Part shown: one piece after another, positions 50,402 to 59,071 of the stretch | Position numbering within the stretch: position 1 is the stretch's first letter | Layout of the letters: every line of letters starts with the position of its first letter | From: Streptomyces sp. H39-S7 | GTDB lineage: Bacteria > Actinomycetota > Actinomycetes > Streptomycetales > Streptomycetaceae | Reading direction: 5' to 3' | DNA: 64,000 bases | Assembly (NCBI RefSeq): GCF_027158205.1 | Contig: NZ_JAPVLU010000033.1 | Coordinates: 2,222 to 66,221 of the forward strand | Position numbers and translations under genes: made by a program | Notes under the pieces: generated by a model | The model's input: only the letters and a program-made list of their open reading frames with translations | The model's database searches: none | Told to the model about the DNA's origin: nothing

Positions 50402-51433
50402 ATGGCCGGAAGCGGCAATTCCAGTTCGGAGTTCGCCGAGTTGGACGACTTGAGCGCTGCCGCTTACGGGGCCGCCGTCGAATACGGACGGTTCGACCGG
50501 GCGGACATCGCGGAGCGGCTCTCGCTCACCACACCCGAGGTCGACCGGGTGGAACACGTCCTGCGACTTCTGCATCTCCTGCAGCCGATGCCGGGTGACC
50601 CCGACGTGTTGGTCCCGGTGGGACCGGACGTCGCGGCCGCGGATCTGGTGGGGTCCGCCGAGCACCAGATCCGGGACCTGCAGCAGGCCGTCACCGATGT
50701 GCGGTCGAAGCTGCTGTCGCTGATGCCGCGGTACTTCGAGGGACGCCGGATGCGCAACCGGCTGGAAGCCTTCGACGTGATCAGCGACAAGGACACCATC
50801 CAGTCGATGATCAACCACCTGACGCAGCAGTGCCGCAAGGAACTGCTCACGGTGCAGCCCGGCGGCGCCCGCTCGTCACCGTCGCTCGCGTCGGCCCGCC
50901 AGCGCGCGCTGAACACGCTGGACCGCGGGGTGCGGATCCGCACCATCTACCAGCACACAGCCCGCAGCGACCTCGCCACCAGGGCGTATGTCCGGGACAT
51001 CTCGGCCGAGGGCGCCGAGGTCCGCACCGCTGACGAACTCATCGACCGCATGATCATTTACGATCGGGAGACCGTCTTCCTGCCGGAGCGCAAGTCGGCC
51101 TCGAAGACCCCCGGCGCGGCGATCGTCCGCGAACCGACGCTGGTCGCCTTCCTGTGCGCGGTCTTCGAGCACCTGTGGGACGGCGCCACCCCGTTCAACC
51201 CCGACAGCCAGTCCACCTCCTCGGGGACCGACGACCTGCGCGCGTCGATCATCCGGCTGATGGCCAAGGGGTACAAGGACGAGATGGTCGCCCGACGGCT
51301 CGGCATGTCGGTCCGCACCTGCCGCCGCCACATCTCGGAGATCACCGAGCAGCTCGAGGCCACCAGCCGGTTCCAGGCCGGGTTCAACGTCGCGCTGTCC
51401 GGCATGCTGGACCGGTTCGGCCTGCAGGACTGA
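50402..51433 (+). CDS. TrmB-like/LuxR-type HTH regulator (paralogue 1)
   Basis: 343 residues. The N-terminal winged helix (about 10-75, DIAERLSLTTPEVDRVEHVLRLL) resembles TrmB/IclR DNA-binding or sensor folds. A middle domain (100-260) with GVRIRTIYQHTARSD and IYDRETVFLPE is PLD-like, and a C-terminal LuxR helix-turn-helix (AKGYKDEMVARRLGMSVRTCRRHI) lies near 285-320. The ATG at 50402 follows GGGGGAG. A paralogue at 63053 brackets the other side of the tetronate-type operon. In the gap before it a GGTTCGAATCC string resembles a tRNA T-loop, but no tRNA folds there. Confidence 0.88.
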   Translation: MAGSGNSSSEFAELDDLSAAAYGAAVEYGRFDRADIAERLSLTTPEVDRVEHVLRLLHLLQPMPGDPDVLVPVGPDVAAADLVGSAEHQIRDLQQAVTDVRSKLLSLMPRYFEGRRMRNRLEAFDVISDKDTIQSMINHLTQQCRKELLTVQPGGARSSPSLASARQRALNTLDRGVRIRTIYQHTARSDLATRAYVRDISAEGAEVRTADELIDRMIIYDRETVFLPERKSASKTPGAAIVREPTLVAFLCAVFEHLWDGATPFNPDSQSTSSGTDDLRASIIRLMAKGYKDEMVARRLGMSVRTCRRHISEITEQLEATSRFQAGFNVALSGMLDRFGLQD

Positions 51434-51463
51434 CGACCGCGGGGACCGTGCCGCAGAGAAACG

Positions 51464-52312
51464 TCACTCCTCCTCGTTGAGCGCGGCGGTGATCGCGTCG
51501 GCGGCGTCCTGGTCGAGCATCGTCGTGATGTCGGTGTCCAGCACCGCCCCGAAGCCGGCGTCGTACACCGCCGCGCTCACGCAGTAGCCGGTGTCGAGCA
51601 CGAAGGTGCGGAACGCCCACTCGGAGCCGGTCCCGGCCGTGCCGTCCGGGCGCTGCACCCGCACCGGCTTGCCGTCGGGGCCGAACCCGAACTCGCTGAA
51701 CCGGAACTGCATGCCCTGCCCGATGGCCTTGCTGTACGCCTCCTTGAGCGTCCACAGCCGCACCAGGCTGGGGTTGCGCTGCTCCTGTTCCAGGGAGGCG
51801 AGGGTGACCAGTTCGTACGGGGTGCAGACGTGGCGGCCCAGACCGCTGCCGTACATCTGCCGGTCGGTCCGCTCGGCGTCCACGCCGATCAGGCCGCGGG
51901 TGGTGAGGCCGACCAGCAGCAGGTCCTCGGTGTGGCTGAGGCTGATGTCGATCTGGTCGCAGCCGCGCAGGTACGGACGTCCGGTCGGCCCGTAGGCCAG
52001 CTCCAGGTCGTCGGGGTCACCGTTGAGCACCGCGCCCGCGGCGTACTTGAGCAGGATCCGCGAGGCCGCGTAGCGGCCGCGGACGGCCGGGTGCGCGAGG
52101 TCGAGATAGCGCGACCAGTCCCGGCCGAGCAGCGCGCGCAGCTTGTCGCCCTCGGGCAGATCCGGTTGCAGGTCGGCCAGTCGGGCGTAGATCAGTGCGG
52201 TCCCGTAGGCCCTCAGATCGGCGCGGACCCTGTCCCAGGCGGCACCCCTCGCGCCCACCTCGACCGGCTCGCCGAGGGGTGGGCCGAGAGTGGAGTTCCC
52301 GGGGACGGTCAT
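51464..52312 (-). CDS. 4'-phosphopantetheinyl transferase, Sfp/HetI type
   Basis: 282 residues, of the longer Sfp-like class. Motifs are GRPYL and ISLSHTEDLLLVGL near 125-145, IGVDAER near 152, and LWTLKEAYSKAIGQG near 198. It is likely dedicated to the carrier proteins of the operon it ends. ATG at 52312 behind a strong GGAGGAG, 63 bases after the ACP gene. It is unrelated in detail to the PPTase at 49267, which has a different motif spacing. Confidence 0.94.
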   Translation of the reverse strand: MTVPGNSTLGPPLGEPVEVGARGAAWDRVRADLRAYGTALIYARLADLQPDLPEGDKLRALLGRDWSRYLDLAHPAVRGRYAASRILLKYAAGAVLNGDPDDLELAYGPTGRPYLRGCDQIDISLSHTEDLLLVGLTTRGLIGVDAERTDRQMYGSGLGRHVCTPYELVTLASLEQEQRNPSLVRLWTLKEAYSKAIGQGMQFRFSEFGFGPDGKPVRVQRPDGTAGTGSEWAFRTFVLDTGYCVSAAVYDAGFGAVLDTDITTMLDQDAADAITAALNEEE

Positions 52313-52375
52313 CCTTGCTCCTCCAAAGGGTGGTTCGACAGCGGCGGGTGTTCTCGGTGCGCGGTGGCGCGGGCT

Positions 52376-52636
52376 CTAGGGCGACGTGGCTCGGGGGCGG
52401 TCGGCGGCTCCGACCAGGGCGTGGATCTGCTGGAAGGTGCGGGCCTCCAGGACCGCTCTGACGGGCACCCGGCGGCCGGTCTCCTCCTCCAGGAGCGATA
52501 CCAGCCGCAGCAGGTGCAGCGAGTCCCAGCCGTCGACGTCCGCCAGGTCGGTGTACGCGTCCCGGTCGGACAGGGCGAGCCCCAGTTCGGTGCGCAGCAG
52601 CCGGAGGAAGCCGCCCAGGTCGTCGATGCCGCTCAT
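52376..52636 (-). CDS. Free-standing ACP (glyceryl-ACP type)
   Basis: 86 residues with the phosphopantetheine Ser in VDGWDSLHLLRLVS near 38. Size, sequence type and position right behind an FkbH gene fit the ACP that receives the glyceryl unit from 1,3-bisphosphoglycerate in tetronate pathways. The ATG overlaps the FkbH stop (ATGA), so the two proteins are made together. Confidence 0.92.
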   Translation of the reverse strand: MSGIDDLGGFLRLLRTELGLALSDRDAYTDLADVDGWDSLHLLRLVSLLEEETGRRVPVRAVLEARTFQQIHALVGAADRPRATSP

Positions 52637-54570
52637 CCGCGGCTCCCTTCCGGTCGGTCGTGCCCGTCGTGCCCGTCGTGTCCAGCGAGTCGTGCGAACT
52701 CCGCCTCGATGGCGAGGTGTTCCGGCACCGGGGGAACCGTGCGCAGGTCGTGGCGGAACACGACACCGTCGCCGTCCTCGCCCACCTCCTCGAAGCCGAG
52801 CGAGGGGTAGAAGTCCCGCACCCGGTGGTTCTTCGCGGTGGGCCGGTACCGGGCGTGCACCGCGGCCAGCCCGGCGTCCCGCGCCCGTTCCAGCAGGACC
52901 GCGACACAGCCCTGCTCGATGCCCCTTGCCAGAACGCGGCAGCTCAACCAGATGTTGTCCAGATGCAGTCCGTCGGCCGCACGATGGCCGAGTACCGCCC
53001 CGACGAGACCGTTGTCGCCGAACCGGTCGGCCGCACGCGCGACGAGCAGCAACTGCCCCGGATCGGCGGCCCGTGCCTCCAGGTCCGCCTGCGCCGACCG
53101 CAGGCCGGTGAGGTTGAACTGGTTGGTGCGCCGGGTGAGCTGGGCGAGGCGGGCGAACTCGTGCCCGAGGGGCGCGCCCAGTTCCACGCTCACCTTCAGC
53201 TCGCGCAGGAAGTCCGCGTGCGAGCCGCTGCCCTCGCGCAGCTCCCGGCGCTCGCGCTCCACCCGGTACTGCCCGGTCCTGGCCCGGTCCTCGTCCGTCA
53301 GCCGGGGCGTGTCGAACCAGCCGTCCGCCAGCAGCCTCGTCACGTGCAGGGCCGGTTCGTCGTCGAGCGGGACGACGGCGACCTGCGGGGCGCCGTGCCG
53401 CACCTGGGCGCGCTCGGCCGGGGAGTCGTCGGCGAAGACGAGGGAGTCGAGGCCGATGCCGAGGCCGTCGGCGATCTCGGCCACATTGCCGTCCTTGGGC
53501 CGCCAGTTGGCGTTGATCTGGACGAAGTCCGTCTCGCGCAGCACCATGTCGGGGTGGTCGCGGAGCACGGCGAGCACCGGCTCGGCGTCGTTCTTGCTGC
53601 TCACCGCGAGCAGCACGCCCTGCGCGCCGAGCTGTCGGATGATCCGCTGGAACGCCCCGAAGGCCTCACCGCGCAAGGTGCCGGCGGCCGCGATCCCGTC
53701 CGCTCCCGCGTCGCCCAGGATGCCGTCCCAGAGCGTGTCGTCCAGGTCGAGCACCAGGCACTTCTTCGTCATCCCGCGCAGCGACCTGGCGAGGTGGGCG
53801 GCTTCGCGGGCGTAGGCGGCGAGCAGCGGCGCGGTGTACTGGGCCCTGGCGTAGCCGGCCAGCCGGGGGTCCGAGACGGGGCCGGTGTCGGCGATCAGCG
53901 GGTCGAGGTCGAGGACGGCGAGGCCGGGGAAGCGCTCGGTCAGCCGCAGCAGGGCCGCGTTGAACTCGCGCCACACCGCGCCGAGCCGGGCCCGGGACCG
54001 GTGGTCGACGAGCTGGTGGGTGTGGCGGCGCGGCAGCGGCAGGGTGTTGAGCACCAGCGTGCCGGGGCGCTCGGCGTGGTGGGCGGCCAGGCCGGTGAGG
54101 CGTTCCAGTACGTCGTCGGCGGCACGGGACAGCGCGGCGACGTCCCAGGGCGACGGGACCTCCGCGAAGACGGTCTCGGCGTCGAGCAGGCAGAGCGAGA
54201 GGTCGGCCGCCAGCCCGTGGAAGAGCCCCTGCTCGGAGGTCAGATCGTGCAGGTAGGCGCCGTGGTCGCCGAGGACGGGACGCAGCAGCAGCCCGTGGCG
54301 GGCCAGTTCCGCCGTGAGCGGGTCGACGAGCTGGGCCACGGTCGACTGGCCGGTGACGGCGACGGTGACGACCGGGGTGTCCGGGTGGGCGGCCAGCACG
54401 GCGGCGCGGTCGAGGCCGGCGAGGAGCCGGCCGGCGCGCGGCAGATCGGTGGCGCCGGACGTGCCGGGGTCGTCGGTGAGCTCCGCGAGCAGCGGGGCGA
54501 CCCGGTCGTACTCGGCCTCCAGCCGCCCGAGCGCCTTGAGCTCCCGCAGCCGTTCCAGTGCTGTTGTCAT
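52633..54570 (-). CDS. FkbH-type HAD glyceryltransferase with C-terminal GNAT-like domain
   Basis: 645 residues. The N-terminal 250 residues form the SGNH-like half typical of long FkbH proteins. The HAD core follows with LVLDLDDTLWDGILGD near 268, SSKND near 322, and FADDSPAE near 375. The last 150 residues resemble a GNAT fold (AAVHARYRPTAKNHRVRDFYPSLGF), as in other FkbH proteins. The enzyme takes 1,3-bisphosphoglycerate and makes glyceryl-S-ACP. ATG at 54570, nine bases after GGACGGA; a TTG at 54579 is less likely. Neighbours KAS III and ACP complete the tetronate set. Confidence 0.93.
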   Translation of the reverse strand: MTTALERLRELKALGRLEAEYDRVAPLLAELTDDPGTSGATDLPRAGRLLAGLDRAAVLAAHPDTPVVTVAVTGQSTVAQLVDPLTAELARHGLLLRPVLGDHGAYLHDLTSEQGLFHGLAADLSLCLLDAETVFAEVPSPWDVAALSRAADDVLERLTGLAAHHAERPGTLVLNTLPLPRRHTHQLVDHRSRARLGAVWREFNAALLRLTERFPGLAVLDLDPLIADTGPVSDPRLAGYARAQYTAPLLAAYAREAAHLARSLRGMTKKCLVLDLDDTLWDGILGDAGADGIAAAGTLRGEAFGAFQRIIRQLGAQGVLLAVSSKNDAEPVLAVLRDHPDMVLRETDFVQINANWRPKDGNVAEIADGLGIGLDSLVFADDSPAERAQVRHGAPQVAVVPLDDEPALHVTRLLADGWFDTPRLTDEDRARTGQYRVERERRELREGSGSHADFLRELKVSVELGAPLGHEFARLAQLTRRTNQFNLTGLRSAQADLEARAADPGQLLLVARAADRFGDNGLVGAVLGHRAADGLHLDNIWLSCRVLARGIEQGCVAVLLERARDAGLAAVHARYRPTAKNHRVRDFYPSLGFEEVGEDGDGVVFRHDLRTVPPVPEHLAIEAEFARLAGHDGHDGHDRPEGSRG

Positions 54571-54594
54571 GTAACGCAATCCGTCCTTCTCGGA

Positions 54595-54700
54595 CCTTCG
54601 CAGGCCTCTCTCCGACCTTTCCAGGTCTCCTCAGGTGCCTCTCAGGTCCCTCTCAGGCCCTCTCAGGTTTTCTCAGGTCTTTTCAGGTCTTCTCCAGGGC
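54595..54700 (-). repeat. Imperfect CTCAGGT-type repeat, period 10-11
   Basis: On the plus strand about nine copies of a degenerate CTCAGGTCCT unit run from the fkbH leader into the last codons of the KAS III gene. On the mRNA this is a purine-rich ladder of ACCTGAGAGG-like units with many weak Shine-Dalgarno-like GAGG stretches. It fills the 112-base gap between the two genes; no other signal is seen there. Confidence 0.7.
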
Positions 54701-55702
54701 CAGCCCGGTCTTGATCCACTTGCTGGACTCCACCGCGACGGCGAGCGCGCGCTGGCCGGTCCGCAGTTCCGGCAGCAGTCGTTCGATCTGCTGGAAGGGC
54801 AGGGCGTTGCCGGTGTTGCCGGTGTCGGAGACGCAGCTGATCTCGCGGGCGCCGGGCACCGCCATGTGCTCGACGATGCGCTGGGTCATCCGGGTCGAGA
54901 GCTGCGGCGGCAGCAGGAAGTCCAGGTCCTCGACCTTCCAGTCCAGCAGGCCCAGGAGGTCCCAGAGGATCTCCACGGCCATGACCGGGACGCTCTCCTC
55001 GATCTCCTTGTAGTCCTCGGAGATCATCCGGCGCTCGGTGTGCCGGTCGGTGGTCCCGTACCAGTCGATGATCTGGCCGGGCGGGCGGCCGAGCCCGGCG
55101 AAGCGGTTGATCACCCCGCGCAGCGCGACGCGTTCGCCGACCGGCTCCGCGGTGAGGACGGCGGCGCCCGCGCCGTCCCCGAACAGCACGTAGTTCACCA
55201 GCTCCTCGGTGGGCATCCGGCTCAGGTCCCGGCGCAGGTCGAGGTGGCGGTTGGTGACGTCCCCGCCGATCACCAGGCCGGCGCCGCTGCCGCCCGCGAT
55301 CAGGGAACGTCCCAGGTCGATGGCTTGCACCGCGCCGGAGCAGCCGGCCTGGAGCTGGTACGCGGGCAGGTAGTTGAGCCCGAGCCGGTCGGCGACCCGG
55401 GCCGCGGTCGTCGGCAGCAGGGTGTCGGGGGTCGCGGTGGTGAGGACGAGGAACTCGATGTCGGAGGGGTCGAGACCGGCGCCCGCGATGGCCAGGTCGC
55501 CGGCTTCCGCGCACAGGTCGGTGAGGCTCTGGTGCACCTCGCCGGTGGCCAGGTCCCAGGCGAAGTGCCGGGTCCTGGTGCCGACGAAGATGTCGATCCA
55601 CTCCTCGCTCACGCCGAGCAGCCTCCCCAGAGTGCCGTTGTCCACCGGCGTTCCGGGCAGCGCGGTGCCGGCGGAGGCCAGGTACGTTGTCGCCCCCGTC
55701 AT
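54683..55702 (-). CDS. 3-oxoacyl-ACP synthase III-like enzyme (tetronate-forming type)
   Basis: 339 residues, a normal KAS III length. The nucleophile Cys121 stands in LQAGCSGAVQAI and FGDGAGAAVL near 170 is conserved, as is GNTGNALP near 285. The site that is HQAN in FabH reads PPQLSTR, so the usual His is not at its place. In tetronate pathways (RK-682 type) such a protein joins a beta-ketoacyl-ACP with glyceryl-ACP and closes the ring. ATG at 55702 overlaps the PKS stop (ATGA), which means the substrate-making PKS and this enzyme are translationally coupled. Confidence 0.9.
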   Translation of the reverse strand: MTGATTYLASAGTALPGTPVDNGTLGRLLGVSEEWIDIFVGTRTRHFAWDLATGEVHQSLTDLCAEAGDLAIAGAGLDPSDIEFLVLTTATPDTLLPTTAARVADRLGLNYLPAYQLQAGCSGAVQAIDLGRSLIAGGSGAGLVIGGDVTNRHLDLRRDLSRMPTEELVNYVLFGDGAGAAVLTAEPVGERVALRGVINRFAGLGRPPGQIIDWYGTTDRHTERRMISEDYKEIEESVPVMAVEILWDLLGLLDWKVEDLDFLLPPQLSTRMTQRIVEHMAVPGAREISCVSDTGNTGNALPFQQIERLLPELRTGQRALAVAVESSKWIKTGLALEKT

Positions 55703-58700
55703 GGCGTACGCACGCTGACGCACTCGGTCAGGAACTCCGCGAGCGAGCCCACGGACCGCAGCGCGGGCAGCAGTTGCTGCACGGAGATCTCGCCGGCGTT
55801 CGGCAGCCGCGCCTCGATCCGGTCCTTGAGCTGCATGATCATCACGGAGTCGAACCCCAGATCCTCGTAGAACCGCGCGGAGCCCACGACCTGTTCCAGC
55901 GGGTAGTCACCGACCTCCGCGACCGCCTCGATGACGGCCGACAGCACCGGCTCCCGCTCCTGCGACAGCGCGTCCAGCCGGGCCGAAGGGGCACCGGGTT
56001 CGCCGAACTCGGGCGGCAGCGCGGCGGGCGGGCCCAGCGCGAGCGCGGGGTGCGCCGGGCGCCCGGGGGGCCTGACGGTCCGCCGTTCGGCCGGCTGCAC
56101 GGTCTGCCGCCCGGCGGGCTCGGCCGGCTGGTGCCAGAAGCGGTGCCGGTCGGAGAACACATAGGGCCGCAGCCGTTCGGCGGTGCGCCGGCCCGGCGCG
56201 TAGAGCGCGTCCCACTCGGGGTCGAGCCCGGCCCGGAAGAGCGCGGCGACCAGCTCGGCCAGGTCCCGGCCCGACGCCTCGGCGCCGGGCGCCGGGTGCA
56301 GGAACGCGACGTCCCCGCGCAGCCCGGCCCGCCCCGCCAGCGGCAGCAGTTGCGGCTTCGGGCCGATCTCGACCAGATGGGTGGGGGCCAGCGCCTCGTC
56401 GAGGGCTCCCAGCGCGGACGAGAAGAGCACCGGCTCGGCCGCCTGGCCGGTCCAGTACGTGCCGTCCATCGGCTCGTCGCGCAGCATCCGCCCGTAGCGG
56501 GTGGAGGCCAGCGGCACCTGCGGGGGCGCGGCGGCGACGGTGCCGGCGGTCTGCGCGAAACGGGCCAGCGCCGGGGCCATCAGCGGTGAGTGGAAGGCGT
56601 GCGAGACCGGTACGGGCCGGGTCCGCACGCCCCGCGCGCGCAGGATCTCCGCGATGCGCTCCAGCGCCTTCACGGCGCCGGACAGCACCACGTCGGTGGG
56701 CCCGTTGACCGCCCCGAGGCCCACCCGCGGCTCGTCGTCGAGCAGGCTCCTGAGGTCGGCGGGGCTCGCGTTGACCGCCAGCATTCCGCCGCCCGCGGGC
56801 AGTTCCTGCATCAGCGCGCCCCGGACGGCCACCAGCCGGGCTGCCTCGTCCAGGCTCAGCACGCCGGCCAGTACCGCCGCCGGGTACTCGCCGATGCTGT
56901 GGCCGAGCACGGCGGCGGGCCGCACGCCGAGCTCGGTGAGGGTGCTGGCCAGGGCGTAGCCGACCGCGAACAGGGCGGGCTGCGCGTTGCCGGTCTCGTG
57001 GATCCGCTGCTCACCGCCCAGGATCAGGTCGCGGACGGAGCCCCCGGTATGCGGGGCGAGGGCCGCGTCGGCCTCGTCGAGAAAGTGCCGGTACACGGCG
57101 GAGTCACGGTGGAGCCCGGCGGTCATCGCCGGGAACTGGCTGCCCTGGCCGGTGAAGAGGAAGGCCACCACGGGCCGGCTCCACGGGCGGTGCGCGACCC
57201 CGCCGGGCAGCTCCTGCCCGGCGGCCTGCCGCAGTCCCGCGGCGAGTTCCGCGGTGTCGCGGGCGGTGAGGGCGAAGCGGAACGGCAGCCCGGTCTTGAC
57301 CCGGTTGCTGCTCCAGCACAGTGCCGCCGCCTCGCCGCGCGGGCGTTCGGCCACGGCGTCCGCCTGGTCCGCGAGATTGCGGCGCAGCGCTTCCGGGGTG
57401 TCGCCGGTGAGGGTGAAGACGCCCGCGGCGCCGGAGGCCGTGTCCCGCCGGACCGTGCTCCTCGTACGCGTCCTGGGCGCGGTGGCCAGCACCGCGTGCG
57501 CGTTGGTGCCGCCCATCCCGAAGCTGCTCACCCCGGCCACGGTCTCGCCCGGCGGCAGCCGCAGCGGCGACTTCAGCAGCCGCAGCCCGCGCTCCGCGAG
57601 CCGCAGCTGCGGGTTCTCGCGGTCCGCGAAGCGGCTGGCCGGGACGATGCGGTGGTGCAGCGCCAGGGCCGCCTTGATCAGCCCGGCGATGCCCGCCGCG
57701 CCCTCGGTGTGCCCGAGGTTGCCCTTCACGGAGCCGATCGCGCACGGTTCCGCGCGCTCCACGCCGTGCACCGAGCCCAGCGCCGCGCACTCGATGGCGT
57801 CGCCCAGCACCGTGCCGGTGCCGTGCGCCTCGATGAACGCGACCTGGTCCGGGGTGACACCGGCCCGCCGGTAGGCGGCCTCGACGACCTTCTGCTGCGA
57901 CCAGCGGTTGGGGGCGGTGACCCCGTTGCTGCGGCCGTCCTGGTTCACGGCCGTGCCGCGGATCACCGCGTAGATCCGCTGCCCGTCGGCGAGCGCGTCG
58001 GCCGTCCTGCGCAGGACGACCAGGCCGACACCGTCACTGCGCGCGATGCCGTCGGCGTCCGCGCTGAACGGACGGCAGCGGCCGTCGGCCGAGGCCAGCC
58101 CCAGCTGGGTGTAGATGATGCCGAGCGCCGGGGAGAGCACCAGGTTCACCCCGCCGGCCAGCGCCGTGTCGCACTCGCCCGCCAGCAGCGCGCCGGCCGC
58201 CAGGTGCACGGCGACGAGCGACGAGGAGCAGGCGGTGTCGACGGCCAGGCTCGGGCCGGTGAGGTTCAGGTGGTACGAGACGCGGTTGGCGGTCATGCCC
58301 GCGCTGCTGCCCGCGCCCAACTGCGGAGTGATCTCCGCGGGGTCGCCCATCCGCAGCCGGCCCCACTCACCGCCCATCACCCCGACGAAGACGCCGGCGT
58401 CGGTGCCGGCCAGCGCGCCCGGGGCCCGCCCGGAGTCCTCCAGGGCGCGCCAGGCGCACTGCAGCAGCAGCCGGTGATGCGGGTCCATCGCGGCGGCCTC
58501 GCGCGGCGACACCGAGAAGAAGTCGTTGTCGAAGGCGTCCGCGTCACCGAGGAAGCCGCCGCGCGTCATCGCGGAGCGGCCGGCACCAGGCTCCCGCGAG
58601 GCGTGGTCACGGGGGTCCCAGCGCTGCTCCGGGATGTCGCCGACGGCGTCGCCGCCGCGCATCAGCAGGTCCCAGTACGCGTCGCCGCCCGGCGCTCCGG

Positions 58701-58740
58701 GGAACGCACAGTCGAGTCCGACGATGGCGATGGAGTCCAT
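55699..58740 (-). CDS. Type I PKS-D: KS-AT(malonyl)-ACP
   Basis: 1013 residues that begin directly with the KS (MDSIAIVG), without a docking helix. KS motifs: TACSSS near 165, EAHGTGT near 300, KGNLGHT near 335. AT: GHSIGEYPAA near 600 and HAFH near 700, malonyl type. A Pro-rich linker precedes the ACP (DLGFDS near 960). No reductive domain is present, so a single malonyl extension gives a beta-ketoacyl-ACP, exactly what a tetronate KAS III needs. The ATG at 58738-58740 shares one base with the TGA of the ACP gene upstream, indicating tight coupling. The fatty acid would come from FAAL through that ACP. Confidence 0.95.
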   Translation of the reverse strand: MDSIAIVGLDCAFPGAPGGDAYWDLLMRGGDAVGDIPEQRWDPRDHASREPGAGRSAMTRGGFLGDADAFDNDFFSVSPREAAAMDPHHRLLLQCAWRALEDSGRAPGALAGTDAGVFVGVMGGEWGRLRMGDPAEITPQLGAGSSAGMTANRVSYHLNLTGPSLAVDTACSSSLVAVHLAAGALLAGECDTALAGGVNLVLSPALGIIYTQLGLASADGRCRPFSADADGIARSDGVGLVVLRRTADALADGQRIYAVIRGTAVNQDGRSNGVTAPNRWSQQKVVEAAYRRAGVTPDQVAFIEAHGTGTVLGDAIECAALGSVHGVERAEPCAIGSVKGNLGHTEGAAGIAGLIKAALALHHRIVPASRFADRENPQLRLAERGLRLLKSPLRLPPGETVAGVSSFGMGGTNAHAVLATAPRTRTRSTVRRDTASGAAGVFTLTGDTPEALRRNLADQADAVAERPRGEAAALCWSSNRVKTGLPFRFALTARDTAELAAGLRQAAGQELPGGVAHRPWSRPVVAFLFTGQGSQFPAMTAGLHRDSAVYRHFLDEADAALAPHTGGSVRDLILGGEQRIHETGNAQPALFAVGYALASTLTELGVRPAAVLGHSIGEYPAAVLAGVLSLDEAARLVAVRGALMQELPAGGGMLAVNASPADLRSLLDDEPRVGLGAVNGPTDVVLSGAVKALERIAEILRARGVRTRPVPVSHAFHSPLMAPALARFAQTAGTVAAAPPQVPLASTRYGRMLRDEPMDGTYWTGQAAEPVLFSSALGALDEALAPTHLVEIGPKPQLLPLAGRAGLRGDVAFLHPAPGAEASGRDLAELVAALFRAGLDPEWDALYAPGRRTAERLRPYVFSDRHRFWHQPAEPAGRQTVQPAERRTVRPPGRPAHPALALGPPAALPPEFGEPGAPSARLDALSQEREPVLSAVIEAVAEVGDYPLEQVVGSARFYEDLGFDSVMIMQLKDRIEARLPNAGEISVQQLLPALRSVGSLAEFLTECVSVRTP

Positions 58741-59033
58741 CAGCGGTTGACCTCCGCGACCCGTGGGATCTCCACTGCCATGTACCCGACGAGGCTCTCG
58801 ACCGTCGGGTGGTCCCACAGCAGGGTCGGCTCCACCGACAGCCCGAACCCGTCCTCCAGGTCGCCGCACAGGCTCAGCGCGGCCACCGAGTCCATGCCGA
58901 ACTCGGCGAGCGGCACCGTCGGGTCGATGCTGCCGGCCGGCCGGTTGAGGTAGAGCGCGAGCCGGTCGAGCAGCCAGCCGCGGTGCAGGTTGTCGGCGAG
59001 CACAGCACTGTGCCGGGTCGTCGGAGCGGTCAT
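58740..59033 (-). CDS. Free-standing ACP (FAAL partner)
   Basis: 97 residues. EFGMDSVAALSL near 46 carries the phosphopantetheine Ser; WDHPTVESL is the helix III region common in PKS-type carriers. Position between the acyl-CoA dehydrogenase and PKS-D suggests it receives the acyl chain from the FAAL, presents it for dehydrogenation and passes it to the KS. ATG at 59033. Confidence 0.92.
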   Translation of the reverse strand: MTAPTTRHSAVLADNLHRGWLLDRLALYLNRPAGSIDPTVPLAEFGMDSVAALSLCGDLEDGFGLSVEPTLLWDHPTVESLVGYMAVEIPRVAEVNR

Positions 59034-59071
59034 CGCTGGACTCCTTGGATACGCGTCGGGCCCATGAACCG

